Source: Ascoidea asiatica
Taxonomy: Eukaryota; Ascomycota; Saccharomycetes; Ascoideales; Ascoideaceae
Assembly (NCBI GenBank): GCA_001600695.1
Contig: BCKQ01000002.1
Location: 868,001-932,000 of the forward strand
Length of the DNA stretch: 64,000 bases
Direction of reading: 5' to 3'
The first letter of the stretch is position 1. Every line of letters starts with the position of its first letter. Below the pieces are notes generated by a model. The model worked only from the letters and a program-made list of their open reading frames with translations, had not been told where the DNA came from and ran no database searches. Shown here piece after piece: positions 9,969 to 19,060 of this stretch. A program made the translations under genes and the position numbers.

Positions 9969-11231
9969 TGAACTTATGTATTTGAATTATTGATTTAATT
10001 TATTGATTTGATTAAAATTTGAAGAATGATAAGTATAGTTAAAATGTATCAATTAAAATATAACCGAAAAAAGTTTCAATTAAAATCACTGAGACTTAGA
10101 TGCTTGGATATATTCTTTAAAAGCAAAGGGGAACACTATAACCTACAATAACTCAATTATATCTCAACTCTGAATAAATTGTCTATGAATATATTCTCCT
10201 TTTATTTCTGAAACTTCTCGAGTAATTGTCAAGAATTGTATGGCTTATCTGAAAAATAATGTAAATCTACTTGAACTGGAAAATACTCACGAAATGTGAC
10301 TGAATCTCGAGAAAATCGCACTAATTTTTCTGGTAAGGATTTTGATAAGAAATTAAACCGAAAGGGGTCTGAGACTGTAAAGCTATGCCAGATAAACTTG
10401 AATTTGAATATATTTATCTGATACAATCGAGTAAAAAATGAAATAAACAAATACTGGTTGATGGTAAAATGTTGATTGAGAATAGTTAAAATATCACAAT
10501 CAGTAATCTAGTTTTTAACATCAATTTATGTGTTTTCAATAGTAAATTTGGCACAATGAAGGTTTAGATCATGGAGAAATTTGGAAACTACTCAAACTGA
10601 ATAATTTCTAATCAACGTCACCCAACTAACAAATATCAACTAAAATGTCAAATTGTATTTTTTCGGAGTTAAAAAAAGAGTAAATGGATATTTATATTTT
10701 ATGCAATTACTCAATCAAAATTTCAATATGGGGTACTTTTTTTATATCGTCATAAAAAATAATTCATAAGAAAATACTTTTCGAAAAATCAGCTAAAAAA
10801 ATATTGAAAACAATAAAGAGTTATTTAACATAAAATGCTTCAACAATTAAATTTGAAGCCCTTCTATTAAAGTTCTATACTAACATATTACTATACATAC
10901 ATTTAGTGCCTCTTACTTCTCAGAAACAGAGTTTTATTCTATTTTAAAAATAAACTTCGCAAAAATAGATTGAATATAACTCAATCATTGTTTAAAGATT
11001 AGTCATACAACTATTTTTCATGAAGTACAAAGACTTTTTCAATGATTTTTTCTATTTTAAGAAAGCTTGTTTCCAAATCATTATCATCATCACTAACATA
11101 ATCTTTCTTGTTGTTCACTAAAAAAAAAAACTTTAGTCAAATCTGATTGACGAAAAATTCATTTGAAATATGAAATTTAAAATTTCTATTCAAACATCTA
11201 TCTAAATTTTAATACATTGAATCTTGTAACT
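9969..11231. other. Long intergenic region between AMD1 and the zinc-cluster gene
   Basis: This 1263-base gap contains the AMD1 promoter and the 3' end of the zinc-cluster factor gene, which is on the same strand. It is mostly unstructured AT-rich sequence. A short coding-like minus-strand frame behind a strong splice-acceptor motif (11011-11140) is described in the findings. The 73-codon frame at 10229-10450 has no ATG at its start and no recognisable content. I see no RNA gene. Confidence 0.55.
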
Positions 11232-14200
11232 TCAAGTATTAAATAAATCAGGAAAATAAAAATCCCAATTTTCATCAGTTGTATTATTTGAAGCTGTCAT
11301 TAAAACAGGAGGTCCTCCAATAAAACTTGGAAAAGTAATCAAATTCCCATTATTTATTTCTGGATTAACAAAAAAAGAAAAATCTGAAGTTTTTGTACCA
11401 TTGAAATTATTTTCATAAGGTCCTTGATTTTGATATCCAATTTGATTTTCTGGTAAAAAATTAGACTTATTGTTCAGATTGAGATATTGCTCCGAATATT
11501 TATAATTCTCAGTTCCATTACTATAAGCATTTTCTAAACTATTATTTTCATTATATTCAGAATTTCCATTATTATTAAATTCATAATTATTATTTAGGTT
11601 CAAATTCTGATTATTCATATTCATATTCATATTCATATTCATATTCATATTCATATTCAGGTTCATGTTCATATTTATATTCATATTGGTATTCAAATTT
11701 GCATTCATGTTTACATTCATATTAGCATTTAAACTATTAGAGGCATCTTGTGACTGGGGTATGAATGCGTGATTTAAGTTCAGATATGCACCATTAATTT
11801 GTTGATTTGAATTAGATATATTATTATCTTTTAATCTCTCTTCATTTTTATTTATATATTCGGATTGATTTTGATTCATAACATAATTGATATCAGTTTG
11901 CGTATGATTGTATGCTCTGATATTAGAATCATTAATAACTTGATTGTTTGGACCATTTATAATTTGAGTATTTGAACCATAGGATATTCCAGAATATTGA
12001 TTATTAATTCCTGCAAAATTCTTCCTGGCGTCTTGTTGAAAGTCATTTTTATTAATTATTTTATTGACTCCATATTTAGGTCCATGAGCAAAAGCTTGTC
12101 CAGAATTTAGTACAGGTGCATTTATAGCAAAATTTATTTCACTTGCTTTCTTTGTTTGATGATTTTGAGTAGGATTTTTGGAAAAATTATTTTCTTGAGG
12201 GATATTTTGTTTTGATTCAGATATAGATATATTTTTATTAACTTGCACTGGATTGTTAACTAAAACTTCTGGACTTATCTTATTTGAAGTAGGATTCATA
12301 GAAGAACAACTAAAATTATGAGTATTTGATTCATTATTGGGTTTCTCTTTTTTTAAAATTTTCTCATCATTTGTTTTTGTTATATTATTTTCTGTTTGAT
12401 TCGATGTTTTTGTTTTATTATATTTACCTTTATTCTCTAACCAATCATCATATTTTTTCTTTATCAATTTATAAGCTTTTGAAGCTAATTTCCAAGTCAT
12501 TGAACTATCCTTTAACACATTTAAAAGAAAGATTATTTTTTTTTTATATTCATTACTTTTTATAGAACTAATTGGTTGAGTTATTATAAGTAATATTATA
12601 CTTGAGCCAATAATACATAAATAAACACCAGTAATTGAAATATAATTAAAGCCACCATGTTCTTTTTTAAATGAATTTAAACATATATATAAATCATCAA
12701 TAATATTTTCACAAATTGCCAATGGAGAATATTTTTTTGGATCTTTTAAATTTGAATAAGATTGATTATATTTAATTTCTTTTGAAATAAAAGGTCTATT
12801 TAAACATAAAGCTATTAAATAATAATAAAATTTAAAACTATTTTGAGTTGGATTTGAACCAATATCTACTAAAGATTCTTTTGTCCACATAAAATCTTTT
12901 GATAAATTTTCTTTCCATTTTAAAATATCATAATTATATTCACTTAATTTTTCCATTCTTTTTTGAATAAGTTTAAAATTATTTTCAGAAGAATTATTAC
13001 CATTTAAATCATTAATATTTGAAAATAATTGATCTAAAATTTTTTCTGAAATTCCACTTAAATTAATCATTTGAATAATTAATCTAAATTGATTATATTT
13101 ATCATTTGGATAAATAAAATCATTAATACCTTCACCATAATAATTTGGTAAATTATTTGTGTCAGGTACACTTGTATCATTAATTTTTAAAGTTATTGGT
13201 CTACCTAATAATAAACTAATATAATGATCAAACATATAACAACTCCAATAAAATCTTCTTCTAACAAGAATCTCTTCTTTTGATAAAGTATTAGTATTAT
13301 TTGAACTATTATTATTATTATTATTATTATTATTTGAATTATTTAAAAACCAATTTGAAGGATCAAGTTGAAAACCTAAATCAAAACCAATTCTAAAAGC
13401 TAAACCAGATAAATTCCAAGCTTTTGAATTTTCACCATTACCAATATGATAATAAGATAAAATTAAAAGTGATTGAACAGTTGTAATTAAAGGTTTTTCA
13501 AGTTTACTTAAAATTAAAATATTTTTTGAAATTGAATAAAATAAATGAGATTTATTTCTAATATTTAAATTCTTACTTAATTTTGAACCAATTGAACAAA
13601 TAGCTAAGATTAATTCTTCTGAACAAAATAAAGTATTTAAATTATGATTTAAGAAATCTTTTAAAAAATAATCTCTATAAATATAAGTATTTAAATCTAA
13701 ATAAAGATATAAAAAAAATAATTTAATTGATTCAATAATTATTGGATCTTTTGTTAAATTATTTCTATCAATATTTAATTGATTATAGAGTAAATTAATT
13801 TGATTATAAAATAAATTATAATCATTTGATATTAAAACAGATTGAGGATTATTATTATTTATTATTGGAATTGAATCTCGACTTGTATTTGAATTAGTAT
13901 TTAAAGGTTTATTTATATTGGCGCTTGTATTAGCGCTTATATTGGCGCTTATATTTGAATTTGAAATTGAATTTATATTGTTACTTGGAGTTATACTTTT
14001 ATTTGAATTATTAATATTTTTTATATTTTTTATATTATTAATATTATTTATATTATTAATATTATTAATATTATTTGATAGATTATTTTTTAGATTTAAT
14101 TCAGTTAATGAATCATCATAATATACACTTGTTGGACCATAAACAGAAATTCCAAAATCATTTTTACTGAATTTAATTAATACATCATTATCAATTTCTT

Positions 14201-15041
14201 TTTTAATTTTATTATCATCATTTATATCATTATCAATTATGTTATCAATATCAATATTTTTAATATATTTAATAGTTTTCTTTGATAAATTATTTGAATT
14301 TAAATTTTTTAAATCATTTAATTTATAATTATTAATTAAATTTGGATTTTTTTTAAAATTATTAAATAAATCATATAAATTATTTAATTTTTTTTCAAGT
14401 TGAATAACGTAAGAATTTTTAAATCTTTTACTTCTACCATCACCAATTGCTCTATCACAAAATAAATTAAATTTCAAACAATTAGGACATGGAGTTTTAT
14501 CTTTATCACATTTTATCTAGAATATTAATGAAAAAAAAATGATATTATTTGAAGTTAGTAAATTGAAGTGAAAAAAAATAAAAATTGAACAAATTATGAT
14601 TTTTATACATACTTTTTTTTGTCTACAACGAACGCATCTAATTTTGAGTTAAATAAATAAATTATGGTTAATAATATTAAAAGGTTAGTAAATTTAATAT
14701 TTCAATATAATGAATAATTTTTTTTCTTTAACATACGATAATGAATAATGAGCTAAATTTCTTTTCCTTAGTTCCTGACTTGTTGCTGTTGCTGTTGTAT
14801 TTGCTATATTTGAAGCTGGCAAACTTGGGGTATTTGTTGTTGATGAGGATGTATTTGAATTCGAAGATATAAAATCATGTTGAAGATTTGAGGGTGAATT
14901 TTCTAAATTGATATTATTATTATTATTATTTGGAATATTATTTTGATAATTATTATCGGAAACAGTAGATGAATTAGATGAATTATTTATATTTTCATTT
15001 ATTTGAATTGAATTTGAATTAGGAAATGAATGATTTTTCAT
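11232..15041 (-). CDS. Zn2Cys6 (Gal4-type) transcription factor, three exons
   Basis: Joining 15041-14737, 14637-14613 and 14516-11232 gives a 1204-residue factor in one frame. The zinc cluster spans the joins: Cys103-VR-Cys106, then RQKKIK, Cys113, Cys120-PN-Cys123 and Cys130, the canonical CX2CX6CX6CX2CX6C spacing. FKNSYVIQLEKKLNNLYDLF behind it is a dimerisation coiled coil. The fungal_trans middle domain is visible at about residues 370-650 (YFLKDFL, CSEELILAICSIGSKLS, VRRRFYWSCYMFDHYISLLLGRP). The tail is Asn/Gln-rich with a Met-Asn dipeptide run. Both introns have GTATGT donors, TACTAAC branch sites and TAG acceptors. The regulated pathway is not identifiable. The first ATG of the upstream exon, at 15041, is used as the start. 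Confidence 0.88.
14517..14612 (-). other. Spliceosomal intron 2 of the zinc-cluster gene (96 nt)
   Basis: The donor is GTATGT at 14612, the branch site TACTAAC, and the acceptor CTAG ends at 14517. Removing it joins RQKK to IKCD in phase 0 and completes the six-cysteine cluster. Confidence 0.9.
14613..14637 (-). other. 25-nt micro-exon carrying the first two zinc-cluster cysteines
   Basis: This internal exon encodes only the CVRCRQKK segment plus a shared Ser codon. It is flanked by two introns with consensus signals. Skipping it would remove Cys103 and Cys106 and shift the frame. Confidence 0.85.
14638..14736 (-). other. Spliceosomal intron 1 of the zinc-cluster gene (99 nt)
   Basis: The donor is GTATGT (14736-14731), followed by TTTACTAAC and the acceptor AAATTAG ending at 14638. 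Removing it turns the split TC/A codon into Ser102, directly before Cys103. Confidence 0.9.
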
Positions 15042-15380
15042 TATTTTGTAAAAATAGTTTTATAAAATTTATTAAGATCATAAAGATCATATACTGTATA
15101 TTTAAAAATGATGAAAATTGTGTAATAAAGATTTTAAAAAACCACAAATTTGAATTTAAATTTGAATTTAAATCTGAATTTAAATCTACTATTATTGAGA
15201 GATTCCAAGTAAGTGAATATATATATGTGTCTGATTATATTATTTTAATCTACTCTATTTTGCTCTATTCATGAGATGATCTTCTTCTGGTGTCAGATTC
15301 AAATTCGTCTTTATCTTCTCAAAACCTGGGAGGTTCTTTTTAAATCATGCTTCATGCTTCAGTGGAAGTGAGTGCCTTGA

Positions 15381-15428
<48 letters not shown>

Positions 15429-15807
15429 CGATTGCAGTGTTTGTTGAGTGGTACTGTCACGGAGCAGCCGATCACGTTCAGATTCCATGAGACGGCTCAA
15501 ATGACAGGGATTTGATTGTTATTAATTGATACTATTTCTTGGTGCACTTCGTTGACAAGAAGACCCGCGAACATGGTCTCCAAAATAGTATCCAAAAAAC
15601 TGGTCTCGTTCTATGAAATTCAGAATCTTCAGCTTTTGCTGCTTTTGCTGACTTTGATTTTGATGTTGGTTCTTCTGAGGAAATAACACAAAATCAACAT
15701 GAGAAACCATGATTAGAAATGAAAAAAATGCATTGAATTGAAATATACAATAAGACTATCTAATTGCAAAGTTATATAGTATTTAAAAAAGCAAAATATA
15801 CTTCCTA
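15042..15807. other. Intergenic region between the zinc-cluster gene and the first cyclin
   Basis: This holds the promoter of the zinc-cluster gene and the 3' flank of the cyclin gene. It contains an ATT trinucleotide run (15380-15428) followed by a GC-richer island (about 15430-15640). A 62-codon minus-strand frame in the island (15522-15710) has no recognisable features. I see no RNA gene. Confidence 0.55.
15380..15428. repeat. (ATT)n trinucleotide repeat
   Basis: About sixteen uninterrupted ATT units in non-coding DNA. Confidence 0.95.
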
Positions 15808-17979
15808 TTATCGTGGTTCCAGAGGTGGTAAAAGATATCTGTTTGATAATGGTTTATCTATATAATCATCATTATCTGTATCACAATAATTTTCTTTATC
15901 ACTCTCTTCTGATGATAAATAAACAATTTCTGGTGATGAATGATTTGATACTGTATTAGAATTTGAATTATTATCTTTTTTCTTTTCAAATTCATTTCCT
16001 TCATTTTCATTTTCATTTTCATTTTCATTTTCATTTTCATTCTCAGTATCACTGATGATAATTTCATTTCCTTTGGTTCCAGAGATTTCATTATCTTTTT
16101 CATCATTGGAATCATTATTAGAATCATCTTCTGTTTCATCTTCAGTTTGTTCAACAATATATGAAAAATCTTCATCAAATTCAAGTTCTTTTTTATTTAT
16201 TTCTTCTTCTTTTTCATCATGTTCATTTTCTTTCTTATTATCATTACTTTTATTACAATTACCATTATTATTACCATTTTCATTTTCATCTTCATCAGAA
16301 CATGATCCATTATCTGAAGATGAACTTAAAATTTGATCATAAATATTTTCTTCAGGTATATCATCATCAATATTTAATTCATTTTCTTTAACCCAACATC
16401 TTGAAATTATAGAAACTTTAAAAAATTCTTCAATTGAATATTTTTTAAAAAATTCAATATGAATAATTTTTTTTTTTAAATATTTATATGTATTAATAAT
16501 TATTCTTTTAATATCTTCAATATTTTTACAATCAATTCTATTTTTTATATTAAATAATAAATTAAATAAAATTTTTTTTGTCATTAAATTATTTTTTTTA
16601 AAATTAAAAATTTTTATTGTTAAATACATTACTGCAATTGAACAATTTGATGGTAATTCACCAATTGATTTATTATTTAATAAAATACATTCACTTAAAT
16701 AATTACTTAAAATTACAAATTTTTTTTTTTCAATTGAATTTAAATTTAAATTATAAAATTTTTTATTATTATTAATATTATTATTATTTGGATTAAATAT
16801 TAAATTATTTAATAATCTTGATAAAAAATCTAAAATTGTTGGATTATTAAAAATATTAAATTTTAAAACATTTAAAATTCTAAATTCACAATTTTTAATT
16901 TTTAATTGTGTACAAGATTCTTCAGTTTGATGTTCAAAATATTCAATTGAAGGTATATTACTTTCAAAATATTTTGAAGATAAAAATAATGAAGTTATAC
17001 CTAATAATTGTAAATTATCAATTTTAAAATAATTATTTGGATAAAATGTTAAAACTCTATCAATTAAATTAATTGTTAAAAATAAAGTTTGTGGAGATAA
17101 ATTAAATTTTAAATGAACTTGAATTAACCAATCATATAAAATTATTCTCATTTTATTATTTAAATTAATTTGATTTTTAAAAGAATTTTTATTTATAAAA
17201 TTATTTGATTTTAATTGTAATTTATATAATTGATTAAAAGAATCATGAACATAATCAAAAGAAAGATTATTAAAATTTGAATTTGATGATAAATCATTAT
17301 AAAATAAATTATTTTGAATATATGAAAAATATAATTCACTCTCAGATTCTTTTTTAATTTTTTTCTTCTTTTTAACTGGAGATTCAATATCCGATATATA
17401 ATCTTGTTGTTGTTGTTGTTGTTGTTGTTGTTGAACTTCTTCTGGGTGGATTTCTTGTTCTTGAAGATTATTATGAATAACAATTGGAGATGGAGTTGAA
17501 ATTAAAGATGATTTTATTGGGGTTAAATTATTTAATTTTCTTCTTGAATTTGAATTAAAATTTGAAATTGATTTTTTTAATTTTGAATTTGGAGTTAATA
17601 AAACATTAAATTTTCTTTTTCTACTATTTATTTCATTATTATTAGTAGTAGTAATAGTATTATTATTATTATTTTGAATGAAATTGGATTTAAGTAATGG
17701 ATTTTTATTTGAATCAGAATTAATTGTGAATGAAGTTTTTTGATTTTGATTTAATATACATGGAGATGAATTTATATATGAGATTTTATTCTTATTTTTA
17801 TTCTTTGATTGATTATTGAATTGATTATTTTTTATATCAATTAAAACATTTCTTGAATTTTTTTTATCATTAATTTTATGAATAGTTTGATTTTGAAAAG
17901 CTGGTAATGGATTTGGTTTCAAAATATTTAATGGAATTGAATGATGATTTTGATTAGTTTGATTATTTTCATTATTCAT
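15808..17979 (-). CDS. B-type cyclin, downstream member of a tandem pair
   Basis: A 723-residue cyclin. The cyclin box starts at about residue 275 (KMRIILYDWLIQVHLKFNLSP, then TLFLTINLIDRVL) and continues with LQLLGITSLFLSSKYFESNIPSIEYF; the usual KYEE is KYFE here. The second fold carries GELPSNCSIAVMYLTIK. A destruction box, RNVLIDIKN, is at residues 43-51 and a KEN motif is near the C-terminus, so APC/C-dependent turnover is likely. RKFNVLLTPNSK at about residue 120 contains a TP site and is shared with the neighbouring cyclin. The acidic tail has an alternating Glu-Asn run and two hydrophobic-acidic motifs, NEIIISDTE and SPEIVYLSSEE. S-phase or mitotic type cannot be decided from sequence alone. 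A poly-Gln run lies before the box. Confidence 0.85.
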   Translation of the reverse strand: MNNENNQTNQNHHSIPLNILKPNPLPAFQNQTIHKINDKKNSRNVLIDIKNNQFNNQSKNKNKNKISYINSSPCILNQNQKTSFTINSDSNKNPLLKSNFIQNNNNNTITTTNNNEINSRKRKFNVLLTPNSKLKKSISNFNSNSRRKLNNLTPIKSSLISTPSPIVIHNNLQEQEIHPEEVQQQQQQQQQQDYISDIESPVKKKKKIKKESESELYFSYIQNNLFYNDLSSNSNFNNLSFDYVHDSFNQLYKLQLKSNNFINKNSFKNQINLNNKMRIILYDWLIQVHLKFNLSPQTLFLTINLIDRVLTFYPNNYFKIDNLQLLGITSLFLSSKYFESNIPSIEYFEHQTEESCTQLKIKNCEFRILNVLKFNIFNNPTILDFLSRLLNNLIFNPNNNNINNNKKFYNLNLNSIEKKKFVILSNYLSECILLNNKSIGELPSNCSIAVMYLTIKIFNFKKNNLMTKKILFNLLFNIKNRIDCKNIEDIKRIIINTYKYLKKKIIHIEFFKKYSIEEFFKVSIISRCWVKENELNIDDDIPEENIYDQILSSSSDNGSCSDEDENENGNNNGNCNKSNDNKKENEHDEKEEEINKKELEFDEDFSYIVEQTEDETEDDSNNDSNDEKDNEISGTKGNEIIISDTENENENENENENENEGNEFEKKKDNNSNSNTVSNHSSPEIVYLSSEESDKENYCDTDNDDYIDKPLSNRYLLPPLEPR

Positions 17980-19060
17980 ATTAATAAAATAAGTTATAAA
18001 TAAATGTAAATAGTTATTAATAGAAGATAATCAAATGAATTAACTAAAAAAGATAAAGAATAATGATAATAATGATTAAAAAAAAAGGAGAATTAAGAAA
18101 AAAAGAATAAGAATATTTGTTAAAAGAAAAGAAATAGTTAATAAATAGTGGTGTAAAAGATGAAAGTTTTCATATGAATAAAAAGATGAAGTAAATTTAT
18201 ATAAAGGAAAAAAAAAAAAACAGGTTTAATAAAAAGAAATAAGTAAGATAAAGTAATGAAGTGATTAATCAAGAAGAATAAAAGAATAAATATAATATAA
18301 AGTAAAGTAGAGTAAAGTAAATAGAATTTAGTAAATAAGCGCCAAATTGAAATGATTAAAATTATTGAAATAATGAAATAATGAAATAATTGAAATAAAT
18401 AAATAAAATATTTGTAATAAAATTGTAAAAGTGAGAAGTTAGTTAAACGAGTAGTGTTATAAAGAAGATAAATAAAAACAAATAAAGGTAAATATAAATA
18501 TAAATATAAATATAAATATTGATTTTTTATTTTATATATTTATTCATTACCTATTTCAAAAGATGTTTATTATCATTGTCAGATCTTACCACTAAACCAC
18601 CATCTCTTTCTTCAAGTTTGGTGGAGTTGTTCAGTATTTATTGATTAATCACCATTTGATTCAAGTTCAATATTTGATTATTTCATTGATTTAATTTTCA
18701 TGTTGTAAACAAATAAACAATAAACAATAAACAATAAACAATAAACATCAAAACACAAATAATTGTTCATTGTTATTATTATTTATTTATTTATTTATAT
18801 ATTTATTTATGTCTGTGGGATCAAATCTGATTTTTTTCGTTCTTTCAACGTGACCACAGGCCTGGTCCAAGAAAGTTTCGAGTTTTTTGGTGTTTTCGTG
18901 TTTGTTGATGTTTAAATATGTTTATTCGTGTTTATTCGAGTTTGTTTCGTGTTTACGCGTTGGGTTCCACAAAGGAGAGCCGTAGAAGTGGTCTCATTTC
19001 TTCAAAAAAAGGTATATCAACACCAATTAAATCTATAATATTTATTCAATCTAAATTTAT
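17980..19060. other. Promoter region between the two cyclin genes
   Basis: This 1081-base region lies upstream of the first cyclin and behind the 3' end of the second. From 17980 to about 18820 it is purine-rich and AT-rich with short AAATAT and AATAA repeats. The less AT-rich part (about 18820-18980) carries SCB and MCB-like sites, annotated separately. A tRNA-like D-arm string near 18570-18610 has no matching T-arm. No RNA gene is supported. Confidence 0.6.
18894..18960. promoter_or_regulatory. Cluster of SCB (TTTCGTG) and MCB (ACGCGT) elements
   Basis: Within 67 bases there are two exact SCB cores in reverse orientation (TTTCGTG at 18894-18900 and 18945-18951), one near match (ATTCGTG at 18924-18930) and one exact MCB (ACGCGT at 18955-18960). 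SBF and MBF bind these motifs to drive G1/S transcription in yeasts. The cluster lies about 0.9 kb upstream of the first cyclin's ATG on its 5' side. That is unusually distant, but no other promoter is nearby. Confidence 0.55.

Noticed and set aside
10229-10450. 73-codon minus-strand frame between AMD1 and the zinc-cluster gene
   Set aside because: No ATG start and no recognisable motif.
15522-15710. 62-codon minus-strand frame
   Set aside because: Short, in a GC-richer promoter island, with no family features.
18565-18615. tRNA-like D-arm string on the minus strand (TGGTTTAGTGGTAAG)
   Set aside because: No T-arm, anticodon stem or acceptor stem at the right distance.
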